64,000 nt of DNA, taken from assembly GCF_014212175.1 (NCBI RefSeq), contig NZ_JACJVR010000106.1, forward strand, positions 56,512-120,511, written 5' to 3'. A program made the position numbers and the translations under genes. Below are positions 9,501 through 16,933 of the stretch, piece after piece. The stretch comes from Cohnella xylanilytica (GTDB lineage Bacteria > Bacillota > Bacilli > Paenibacillales > Paenibacillaceae). Position 1 is the first letter of the stretch. Every line of letters begins with the position of its first letter. Below the pieces are notes generated by a model. It was not told the DNA's origin. It searched no databases and saw only the letters and a list, made by a program, of their open reading frames with translations.

Positions 9501-12500
9501 GTATCCATGGTCGATCCGGCCGTGCCGATTCCCGAAGCGCCGGGTTCGCTCGCGATCGGCGCCGTCAACAAGAACGACCTGTCCTTCGCTTGGGAGCCGA
9601 GCGAAGGCGCGAAGACGTACAACGTCTACCGGTCCGAGAAGGCGGACGGCCCGTTCGCGCGGATCGGCAAGTCTCGCGAAGCGAGCTATACCGATACGAC
9701 CGTGCTGACGACCATTCCGTATTATTACAAGGTCGCGGCGGTTAGCGCGGGCGGCGTCTCGGAGCTGTCCGAGACGCTTGAGACGCCGGCCGTCACGGTT
9801 CTGTACCGGCAGGCGGAATATTTGGACCGCGCCTTCGTCGCCGTCAAGCGGGAGGATGGCGTCTATCTCGGGTGGAGGATGCTCGGCACCGATCCGTCCG
9901 GCATCGCCTTCAACGTGTATCGGGACGGCGTCAAATTGAACGCCGAGCCGACCGCCGGAGCGACCAATCTGCTCGACGCGAACGGAACGGCTTCTTCCTT
10001 CTACGTCTTGAAGACCGTCGACGCGGCAGGCAAGGAGAGGACGGCTTCCAAGGAGACGGCCGTCTGGGGGACGAATCATCTGGCCGTACCGCTTCAGAAG
10101 CCGGAAGGCGGCATTACGCCGGCGGGCGAAGCCTATACGTACAGCGCGAACGATACGAGCGTCGGCGATCTGGACGGCGACGGCGTCTACGAGCTGATCG
10201 TCAAGTGGGATCCGTCCAACGCCCACGACAATTCCCAGGCCGGGTACACCGGCAACGTCTATCTCGACGCCTACAAGCTCGACGGCACGAGGCTGTGGCG
10301 CATCGATCTGGGCAAGAACATCCGGGCCGGAGCGCACTATACGCAATTCATGGTATACGACCTCGACGGCGACGGCCGAGCGGAGGTGGCGTTCAAGACG
10401 GCGGACGGCACGGTCGACGGGACGGGAGCGGTTATCGGGGAGGCGTCGGCCGACCATCGCAACAGCAGCGGCTATATTTTGCAGGGGCCCGAATATTTGA
10501 CCGTGTTCGACGGGCTGACGGGCCGGGCGCTGACGACGACCGACTACGATCCTCCGCGCGGAGTCGTGGCGGATTGGGGAGACGCCTACGGCAACCGCGT
10601 CGACCGGTTCCTCGCGGCGGTCGCCTATCTGGACGGCGAGCGTCCGAGCTTGATTTTCAGCCGGGGGTATTATACGAGAACGGTCATCGTCGCTTACGAT
10701 TACAAGGACGGGCAGCTGGTCAAGCGCTGGAAGTTCGACACGAACGACGAAGACATCGGCGCCGCTTACACGGCCCAAGGGGATCATAACCTGTCCATCG
10801 GCGACGTGGATCGGGACGGCAAGGACGAGATCACCTTCGGCGCCATGGCGATCGACGACGACGGAACGCCGCTCTACAACACCGGCCTCGGACACGGCGA
10901 CGCGCAGCATCTGGGCGATCTCGACCCGAGCCGGCCGGGGCTCGAATTCTTCAACGTGCACGAGCATACGGATTCGCCGTACGGGATGGACTTCCGGGAC
11001 GCCGAGACGGGCGAGGTGCTGTGGGGCGTTCGGACCGGCATCGATACCGGCCGGGGGATGTCCGCGGATATCGACCCGAATTACTGGGGCGAAGAAGTAT
11101 GGGCGGCGACGATCACGAACGAGCAGCACATTCCGATCACCGGCTTGTACAGCGCGAAGGGAGAACTGATCAGCACGGCGATCCCGTCCTCGACGAACTT
11201 CGGCATCTGGTGGGACGGAGACTTGAGCCGCGAGCTGCTCGACGGCAACCATATCGACAAGTGGGATTACGACAACAAGTCGACGTACCGGCTGTTCACG
11301 GCCGAGGGAGCCTCGTCCAACAACGGCACGAAGGCGACGCCGAACCTGCAGGCGGACCTGTTCGGCGATTGGCGCGAAGAAGCGGTCTGGCGCAGCGCCG
11401 ACAGCTCCGAGCTCCGGATTTACACGACGACCGACGTGACCGACACCCGCCTGCGCACGCTTATGCACGATCCGATCTACCGGCTCGGCGTCGCCTGGCA
11501 GAACGTCGGCTACAACCAGCCGCCGCATACGAGCTTCTATCTAGGGACAGGCATGGAAGAGCCGCCTGCGCCGAAGATCGTCGTCGCGGGAGGGCCGTCT
11601 TCGACCGACGGGGAAGCTCCCGTGACGACCGCCAGCGTCGAAGGCGAATCGCGGAACGGGTGGTACCGGTCGGCCGTTCAAGTGAAGCTGGAAGCGGCCG
11701 ACGACGGTTCCGGCGTCGAAGCGACCTTCTTCCGCATCGACGGGGGAGAGGCGCAGACGGGAACGCGGGCGACGATCGACGCCGAAGGCCGGCATACGGT
11801 CGAATACTGGAGCGTCGATAGGGCCGGGAACGAGGAGGAGGCCAAGACGCTGTCCGTCGCGATCGACCTGACGCCGCCGACGGTCGAGATTCAAGGACAG
11901 TCGGAGTACACGATCGATCAGAGGGCGGCGATCTCGTACGCCGCGACGGACGCGGGCTCCGGAGTCGCCGAGCCTCATGGCTCCTTGCTCGAGTCCGAAG
12001 CCTACGACCTGGAACCCGGCCTGCACCGGGTGACCGCTTCGGTCTCCGACTTGGCGGGGAACACGACGAGCGTACCCTTCGCGTTCGGCGTTACGGCTAC
12101 GTTCGACAGTCTGGCGGCGCTGACGGCCCGGTTCGCGGGCGGGTCGGAAGCTCCGAACGCGGACGAGGTCGCGCGGGAGCTCGCGCGCAAGCTGGAGCAA
12201 GCCGAGCAGGCGGCGAAGGAGCATCGGGGAGCCGAGGCGCGCAAGCTGCTCGAGGCTTACAGCCGGCAGGTCGAGGCGCATAGCGGCAAGGTATTCGCGG
12301 CCGGGCAGGCGAGCGTCTTGAAGAGGTGGGCCGCGTGGCTCGGCCAAGCGACGCCGCTCGCGAACGGCGCTCCCGGGAAGCCGGTTCTGTCCGACGATAA
12401 TGGCCATGACACGGGGCTTCGAGACGGGGATTACGCGGTAACGATGAACCTGTGGTGGGGCTCGAACGGCACGGAGTTCAAGCTCTACGAGAACGGAGGG

Positions 12501-12944
12501 CTGATCCGCTCGGCGACGCTGCCCGACGAATCGCCGGCCGCCCAGACGGTGAAGACGGAAATTCGAGGCCGCGGGAACGGCGCTTACGTCTACACGTGCG
12601 AGCTGATCAATTCGTTCGGCACGACGAAGTGCGATTCCCTTACGGTGAACGTGACCGACGCGGCGCCCGGTCGGCCCGTCTTGTCGCACGACAATTGGGA
12701 CGGGGACGGCAGCTACCGGATCTCCGCGAATCTGTGGTGGGGAACGAACGCCACCCGCTATGCCCTGTACGAGAACGGGACGCTGGTCGATTCGCGGGAG
12801 CTTGAGGCCCATACGCCGAACGCCCAATCCGCCGAGACGGCGATCGGCGGGCGGGCTCCGGGAACGTACGAGTACGCGGCCGTATTCGGCAATGAAGCCG
12901 GAGAGACCCGAAGCGCGACGCTCAAGGTTGCGGTGTCGAAATAG
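6504..12944 (+). CDS. Secreted CE12-like esterase / PL11 rhamnogalacturonan lyase fusion
   Basis: Giant secreted enzyme of 2146 aa. The start is TTG at 6504 behind AGAGGAG (6491-6497); the signal peptide is probably cleaved after ASA (residue 35). Modules: three KFDFG...GYG beta-sandwich domains (about 44-183, 301-439, 769-911), four FN3-like domains, and an SGNH esterase (about 448-667) with GDST, GHND and DNTHF motifs of rhamnogalacturonan acetylesterases. A PL11 lyase follows (about 1101-1684) with repeated Asp-rich calcium-loop motifs such as GDLDGDG and YDLDGDGRAE. The tail has Ig-like domains, a helical FIMAH-like segment (1867-1947) and two NLWWG repeats (1955-2146) likely to bind carbohydrate. 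It would deacetylate and cleave the rhamnogalacturonan-I backbone outside the cell. No cell-wall anchor is seen. Confidence 0.92.
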   Translation: MIRRIRKTATLAMSFAMAFSLVVPGGLAAPSTASAEEGVSAFEKKFDFGPATGPVMEGFLPVGPADLYTAERGYGLDQEVNSRLRSGGTDLTNDFVLAPSFGFLADVPNGDYFVTVYSGDLLAGTSTTKLNVTLEGVAAGTVQARQSVSEATFRTTVADGQLTVGLSGSGGGGAYLNGLIVREAVPVPPAAPDSLAVAGVAVQPPSVTLRWNSVADAVSYNVYRSEGQEGQEGGGFAKLDQVSGTSYTDASVVAGGVYAYQVTAVNASGLESGASAPVSAEVPEAGEPPGDAEPLPSGWPLKLDFGPGETAEGYFGVRSPVAYSPELKYGFADPSAVVPGDAGTDDALRSDYLMPAGTTFNVDLPNGDYAVTVTAGDAGAATETSVSVEGMTASKIALTAKPAGEYLEQTFEVALVDGQLNLAFGGASPKINGLVIERLPERTAGETPTVYIAGDSTVQTYDPYWKPQAGWGQMIPRYFSAGVAFSNQAIGGRSSKSFLLEGRLDAILRAIKPGDSFLIQFGHNDATISIPERYASPADYKNYLKTYVEGARQRGATPILVTPVGRRDYNADTGRFNVSFPEYVAAMKELAEELDVPLVDLSALSREYYDTIGPEGTLAVFLHVPAGISGAFPNGSQDNTHFQEYGAIQIARLLSGGIRELGLPLSSYVADTEPPAEAPAKPTGLTAGSVSNAGAVLRWNPVEGADIYKIYRKPSSETEYSLIGTATVPTITIQGMAEGQSYDVYVTAVNGRGESAPSDVVAIRTKQATLKFDFGLAGSPVMEGYTGVNLSTVYTPELGYGIVDPTGMIGRDRATGSDLLRDWLGYFNVGWKFNVDVPNGLYSVKLYVGDYLGSARTSVAIENVDYGTVSAGSRTIAEKVISQASVSDGQLSFAFGGATGIVNGLEITPILKAPSELRLEAKSTDPDRPSVSLAWTGVDDAAKYNVYRKVEGESKPALLGSATDEAYTDESADVGMTYVYQVTTVDAAGTETGPSAALAVSMVDPAVPIPEAPGSLAIGAVNKNDLSFAWEPSEGAKTYNVYRSEKADGPFARIGKSREASYTDTTVLTTIPYYYKVAAVSAGGVSELSETLETPAVTVLYRQAEYLDRAFVAVKREDGVYLGWRMLGTDPSGIAFNVYRDGVKLNAEPTAGATNLLDANGTASSFYVLKTVDAAGKERTASKETAVWGTNHLAVPLQKPEGGITPAGEAYTYSANDTSVGDLDGDGVYELIVKWDPSNAHDNSQAGYTGNVYLDAYKLDGTRLWRIDLGKNIRAGAHYTQFMVYDLDGDGRAEVAFKTADGTVDGTGAVIGEASADHRNSSGYILQGPEYLTVFDGLTGRALTTTDYDPPRGVVADWGDAYGNRVDRFLAAVAYLDGERPSLIFSRGYYTRTVIVAYDYKDGQLVKRWKFDTNDEDIGAAYTAQGDHNLSIGDVDRDGKDEITFGAMAIDDDGTPLYNTGLGHGDAQHLGDLDPSRPGLEFFNVHEHTDSPYGMDFRDAETGEVLWGVRTGIDTGRGMSADIDPNYWGEEVWAATITNEQHIPITGLYSAKGELISTAIPSSTNFGIWWDGDLSRELLDGNHIDKWDYDNKSTYRLFTAEGASSNNGTKATPNLQADLFGDWREEAVWRSADSSELRIYTTTDVTDTRLRTLMHDPIYRLGVAWQNVGYNQPPHTSFYLGTGMEEPPAPKIVVAGGPSSTDGEAPVTTASVEGESRNGWYRSAVQVKLEAADDGSGVEATFFRIDGGEAQTGTRATIDAEGRHTVEYWSVDRAGNEEEAKTLSVAIDLTPPTVEIQGQSEYTIDQRAAISYAATDAGSGVAEPHGSLLESEAYDLEPGLHRVTASVSDLAGNTTSVPFAFGVTATFDSLAALTARFAGGSEAPNADEVARELARKLEQAEQAAKEHRGAEARKLLEAYSRQVEAHSGKVFAAGQASVLKRWAAWLGQATPLANGAPGKPVLSDDNGHDTGLRDGDYAVTMNLWWGSNGTEFKLYENGGLIRSATLPDESPAAQTVKTEIRGRGNGAYVYTCELINSFGTTKCDSLTVNVTDAAPGRPVLSHDNWDGDGSYRISANLWWGTNATRYALYENGTLVDSRELEAHTPNAQSAETAIGGRAPGTYEYAAVFGNEAGETRSATLKVAVSK

Positions 12945-13035
12945 GCTAGAAGAAGGCTAGAAGAAGGCTAGTAGTAGGTTAGTAGAATGCTACTAGAAAG
13001 CTACTAGAAAGCTACTAGAAAGCAAGTAGAAGGCT
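12945..13035 (+). repeat. Degenerate short tandem repeats (GCTAGAAGAAG / GCTACTAGAAA)
   Basis: Directly after the lyase stop codon, about eight imperfect 10-11 base units built from CTAGAAG and CTACTAGAAAG follow one another. The AT-rich, slippage-prone sequence contrasts with the GC-rich flanks. No coding potential is apparent. Confidence 0.7.
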
Positions 13036-13072
13036 AAAAGAAGGAAACGAGGAGTCGAGTACGAATAACCGG

Positions 13073-13108
13073 AAGGCGGCGCAGGGAGAACCTCCCTTGC
13101 GCCGCCTT
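13073..13108. terminator. Bidirectional terminator between convergent pectin genes
   Basis: A 16-bp stem starting AAGGCGGCGCA (13073-13088) pairs with the right arm ending TGCGCCGCCTT (13092-13108), with one bulged T and a 3-base loop. It lies between the convergent lyase and GH105-like genes. The T tract is poor in both directions. Confidence 0.7.
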
Positions 13109-13117
13109 GTGTTGTCG

Positions 13118-14241
13118 TCAGATCGGATTCGCCAGGCTCATCTCCGAGCACATGAGAATGAAGGCGCCCGCGCCGTGCAGGTCGTTCTCGCTCGTCGGAC
13201 GGGCGATATAGTGCGCGTAGTCGCCGATCCCCGTGCCGATGCAGATCCGGCCGATGACGAGGCGGCCGTTCTCGTCGAACTTCAACGTATCGACGACGCC
13301 TTGGTACCCTCTCCAAGCCGCCTCCATATACTTCGGATCCAGATAGCCGAGCCGCACGGCCTTGGCGATAGCCTGGACGTATAGGGCGGTGCAGGAGCTC
13401 TCCAGCCAATTGTCCGGCCGGTCCCCCTTGTCGACGACCTGGTACCATAGGCCGGTGGCGGCATCCTGATACTCCGTCAGGGAGATCAGCAAATGTTGCA
13501 GAATCGCGACCAGCCTCGGCTTGTCCTTATGATCCTCCGGGAGATGGTCGAACATCTCCAGCAAGGCGACCGGGTACCAGCCGATGGCGCGTCCCCAGAA
13601 TTCCGGAGCGAGGCCCGTGACGGGGTCGGCCCACGGCGCCGTCCGGGTCTCGTCCCACCCGTGGTACATGAGGCCGGTGACCGGGCCCTCGTATGCTGTT
13701 CCATCAAGATCGCTTGATAGGCCATCAGGTCGAAATAATCCGCGTCGCCGAACGTCCGGCCGAATTGAACGGCGATCGGGCCGGCCATGTACAGTCCGTC
13801 CAGCCACATCTGGTTCGGACAATGCCCCTTATGCCAGAACCCGCCGGACGGATTCGTCGGCCAATCCTTCAATAGCGGTACGAGTGTATGCAGCGCCTTC
13901 CTGTACCGCTCGTCTCCCGTCCGTTCGTAGAGGTTGAACAGAAGCACGCCCGGCTGGATGTCGTCCAGCTCGTCGGCGTTGAACTTCCGGATCGAGCCGT
14001 CCGGGAGCACCTGACTGTCCACCCACCTCTTGATGTACTCGTAATAAAGGCTCTTGCCGGTAATCCGCCAGCACTTCTCCATCCCCGACAGGAACACTCC
14101 TTGGTGGTAATGGAACCGGTCCGGCGGCAGCTTCTCCGGTTCGAACTTGGCCATCAGCGCCTCGCAGGCCAGCTCCGCCCACTGGATGGGGGAGAGCGTC
14201 TCCCTCTGCGCCTTCGTCGTCGAGAGCTCGGAAGAATTCAT
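13118..14241 (-). pseudogene. GH105/GH88-like glycuronyl hydrolase gene with one frameshift
   Basis: Two overlapping minus-strand frames together make one GH105-like protein of about 373 aa. The N-terminal part (from ATG at 14241, behind GAGGAGG) runs to LMEQHTR and the C-terminal part resumes at PVTGLMYHGWDETR. The break is near 13685-13686: restoring one base would give HTRDPVTGLMYHGWDE, the pattern expected of the family. Family signs: QMWLDGLYMAGP (Asp expected catalytic), YHGWDE, EFWGRAIGWY and a C-terminal GIGDYAHYIARPTSENDLHG segment. The intact ribosome site and otherwise well-kept sequence mean this could be a recent mutation or a sequencing error. If intact, a cytoplasmic unsaturated-glycuronyl hydrolase complementing the gene at 5324. 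Confidence 0.85.
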
Positions 14242-14329
14242 CGCGATCGTTCCTCCTCTATGGATTTACGTTTAGGGTAGCATCGTTTATTGTGCATTTT
14301 GTGCTGAAAACAATGAAATCTTCTTATAT

Positions 14330-14358
14330 TTTGCGAGATCGGAATGGAGTCTTATAAT
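14330..14358 (+). promoter_or_regulatory. Putative promoter of AraC gene
   Basis: -35 TTTGCG (14330-14335), 17-base spacer, -10 TATAAT (14353-14358), followed by purine-rich GGCGGAGGAGGCGGGGG before the ATG at 14393. The shared 150-bp divergent region also serves the GH105-like gene. Confidence 0.45.
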
Positions 14359-14392
14359 AGGGAGACTAGAGGCGGAGGAGGCGGGGGACCGA

Positions 14393-15232
14393 ATGGAAGA
14401 GTTGGCGTACGAGAACGAAGAGGGGACCTTCTCGGTATCGCACCGGAAGGCCCGCAGCCATCATATGCCGGCCAGCCACTTCCACGGCACGTTCGAAATC
14501 TACTATATGATGGCGGGCAGCCGGCTCTTCTTCATCCAGGATCGGACCGTGGCGGTGAACGAGGGAGAAGTCGTCGTCGTCTCGCCGAATATCCTTCATC
14601 GGACGACCGATGCGGCCTTGCCCGAACACGAGCGGCTCATCGTCAATCTTCACGAGACTATCATGGCCGCCGCGAACGGGTCTTATCGGGACGATCTGCG
14701 GCCGTTGTTCGAGAAGGAGTACGTGATCGCCCGCTGTCCCCTGCAGGATCGGCTCGTCATCGAGGCGATCGCGAGGCAGATCGCGCAGGAGATTCGGGAG
14801 AAGCGGCCGGGCTTCGAGATGTACGCGCGAACGCTGACCCTGCAGCTGCTCCTCGTCTGCTGCCGGCACGTTCGCCAGCTCGGCGCGGAAGAGGAGCCGG
14901 TCTCTCCGAGCCCGATGCACGAGAGAATCTCGGAGGTCGTCCGCTATATCAACGGCCACTACGCGCAGGAGCTGTCGCTGCCTCTTCTGGCGGAGAGGTT
15001 CTTCGTCAGCCCCTACTATTTGAGCCGCTTCTTCAAGGAAGCGACCGGCTTCTCGTTCGTGGAGTACGTGAACAGCGTCCGGATCAAGGAAGCGAAGAAG
15101 CTGCTGGAGCAGTCGACTCTGAAGGTCGGCCTGATCGCCCGGAAGGTGGGCTTCGGAAGCGTGACGCACTTCGGGCGGGTGTTCAGATCCGTCACCGGGC
15201 ATGCTCCATTGTTTTACCGGCGGGGAAAATAA
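14393..15232 (+). CDS. AraC-family regulator with N-terminal cupin sensor
   Basis: Cytoplasmic one-component sugar regulator of 279 aa. The N-terminal cupin-like sensor (about 1-150) starts with His residues in SHHMPASHFHGTFEIYY; the C-terminal AraC double helix-turn-helix spans about 180-278, with LAERFFVSPYYLSRFFKE and KVGFGSVTHFGRVFR. It is divergent from the GH105-like gene across a 150-bp region, the usual geometry for a regulator and its target, so it probably controls that gene in response to a pectin-derived sugar. The ligand cannot be read from sequence. Confidence 0.92.
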   Translation: MEELAYENEEGTFSVSHRKARSHHMPASHFHGTFEIYYMMAGSRLFFIQDRTVAVNEGEVVVVSPNILHRTTDAALPEHERLIVNLHETIMAAANGSYRDDLRPLFEKEYVIARCPLQDRLVIEAIARQIAQEIREKRPGFEMYARTLTLQLLLVCCRHVRQLGAEEEPVSPSPMHERISEVVRYINGHYAQELSLPLLAERFFVSPYYLSRFFKEATGFSFVEYVNSVRIKEAKKLLEQSTLKVGLIARKVGFGSVTHFGRVFRSVTGHAPLFYRRGK

Positions 15233-15268
15233 GGCGATCGGACGGGGCGGGCCTTCGGCGTTCCGCGC

Positions 15269-16180
15269 TTATCCCGACGAACGGGCGCTTCGTTCCATCA
15301 CGCCGCGCAGGAAATCTTGCAGCCCGGCGATGAACAGCTTGGCGGCCTGGCCCATATATTTGTCCGTCCGGTAGACGATGCAAATATCCTGACTGGGAGA
15401 AGGATTCAGCAGCTTGACCGCCGCGATCGAGTCGCGGTCGAGGTAATCGAGCAGCAGCCGGGGCAGGATGGAGGCGCCGATTCCTTGCTCGACGAGCGAC
15501 AGGAGCGACGACAACGTGGAAGTCACGATCGGATTGTCCAGGGACATCCCTCTCTCCTGGCAGCACGACTGAATCAGCTTCGTCATCTGATGCTCGGCGC
15601 CGAACAGGACCAGCTTAAGCTGCCGCAGCTGCTCGAAGGGGACCGCCTTCGACTTCGCGAGCGGATGATCCGCTCGAATCGCCAAGGCGAACTCCTCGTG
15701 GAACAACGGAATGACGGCGATGCGGTCGTCCGGCTTGGAAGGCGCCGTGGTCACGCCGAGATCGCGCGTTCCGTCGAGGACCTGCTCGTAGACGTCCATC
15801 GTCTCCGTCACGCGAATCGAGATCTTCGGATACGTCCGGTGGAAGTCGACCAGCAGAGCGTCGAACAGCAGGTCTCCGTCGCCGGGCAGAATGCCGATGT
15901 CCAGCCTGCCGCCTTCCATCCTTTTCAGATCCGCAATCGCCCCTCTGGCATAGTCGAGACGTTCGAAGACGAGATGACATTGCTCCAGCAGGATTCGGCC
16001 CGCCTCGGTGAGAGCGATCCGCTTGCCGATGCGATCGAAGAGAGGGAGTCCGAGTTCGTTCTCCAGGAACTTGATCTGCTGGCTCAGGTTCGACTGGGTG
16101 GTGCACAGCTGTTCGGCCGCCCGGGAGAAGTGCATCTCCTTGCAGACGGCGGCGAAGTACTCGAGCTGTCTCAGTTCCAT
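15269..16180 (-). CDS. LysR-family transcriptional regulator
   Basis: 303 aa, normal LysR length. The start is ATG at 16180 behind AAGGGAG with 8-base spacing; a longer upstream frame is not needed. The N-terminal winged HTH has the family pattern ELRQLEYFAAVCKEMHFSRA followed by EQLCTTQSNLSQQIKFLE; the C-terminal part (about 90-300) is the periplasmic-binding-protein-like effector domain. It is divergent from the DinB-like gene across 193 bases and may regulate it; effector unknown. Confidence 0.94.
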   Translation of the reverse strand: MELRQLEYFAAVCKEMHFSRAAEQLCTTQSNLSQQIKFLENELGLPLFDRIGKRIALTEAGRILLEQCHLVFERLDYARGAIADLKRMEGGRLDIGILPGDGDLLFDALLVDFHRTYPKISIRVTETMDVYEQVLDGTRDLGVTTAPSKPDDRIAVIPLFHEEFALAIRADHPLAKSKAVPFEQLRQLKLVLFGAEHQMTKLIQSCCQERGMSLDNPIVTSTLSSLLSLVEQGIGASILPRLLLDYLDRDSIAAVKLLNPSPSQDICIVYRTDKYMGQAAKLFIAGLQDFLRGVMERSARSSG

Positions 16181-16216
16181 ATCCGGCGCTCCCTTCGCGT
16201 AGCGATATTTCTCTCC

Positions 16217-16246
16217 ATTATAAGGGCGCCGGCTTCCTCCAACAAA
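16217..16246 (-). promoter_or_regulatory. Putative LysR gene promoter
   Basis: On the minus strand: -35 TTTGTT (16246-16241), 18-base spacer, -10 TATAAT (16222-16217), about 37 bases before the ATG. Confidence 0.45.
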
Positions 16247-16373
16247 CGGACGTTCCTTCATTACTGAAACCGATCGATTGCATCGGAATCCCGCGATTGT
16301 TGCCTTGTTGCCGGAGAAGTACACTTGGATTGTGCAAAGGAAACGAAGCCAATTACGAGGAGGAAAATTGATT

Positions 16374-16838
16374 ATGACGCAATCGATCATCGACACGGGG
16401 AAGGTTCTGCGGCAGATCGTCATCGGGCAGCTTCTAGGCGTAGAGGAGAACCGGATGGACGTCCGGCCGGAAGGCTTCAACAATACCGTCCGCTGGAACG
16501 TCGGGCACGTCGCCTACTGGATGGATAAATACTCGACTCTCTCCTTCGGCACGCCTTCGAATCTTCCGGCTTCGTACGAGACTCTGTTCAATTCCGGAAC
16601 GAAGCCCGAGGATTGGACGTTCGCGCCGCCCTCGAAGGAGGAGCTGATCGGAACGCTGGCGGCGCAGCTGGACCGGCTGTCCGAGGTGACGCCCGATCGG
16701 TTGGACCGGCCGCTGGACGCTCCGTTCGAGATGGGCCCGTTCCGGTTCGAGACCGCGGGCGAGCTGTTCAACTTCGCGCTGATGCACGAAGCCATCCACC
16801 TGGGCGTCGTCTCCAGCCAGCTCAAGCTGATCTCTTGA
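16374..16838 (+). CDS. DinB-like four-helix-bundle protein
   Basis: 154 aa, right for DinB/YfiT-type proteins, which are four-helix bundles that often bind a divalent metal through three histidines. Visible candidates are the His in NNTVRWNVGHVAYWMD and the two in MHEAIHLG. The ATG at 16374 follows GAGGAGG (16357-16363) with 10-base spacing. Many members act as thiol-dependent transferases or stress proteins; the function here is unknown. Divergent from the LysR gene. Confidence 0.8.
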   Translation: MTQSIIDTGKVLRQIVIGQLLGVEENRMDVRPEGFNNTVRWNVGHVAYWMDKYSTLSFGTPSNLPASYETLFNSGTKPEDWTFAPPSKEELIGTLAAQLDRLSEVTPDRLDRPLDAPFEMGPFRFETAGELFNFALMHEAIHLGVVSSQLKLIS

Positions 16839-16933
16839 TCCGACTAAAGACGGCGGTCGCCTCCCTGCCATACGGGGGAAGCGATCGCCGTCCGGCTTGT
16901 TCTTGTACCCGGATGCCTCCCGGATGCCTCTCG

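Noticed and set aside
6480..11528. 1682-codon minus-strand frame opposite the esterase/lyase fusion
   Set aside because: Composition is that of an antisense shadow (very high Arg, Gly, Val) with no recognisable domain, while the plus strand encodes known domains throughout.
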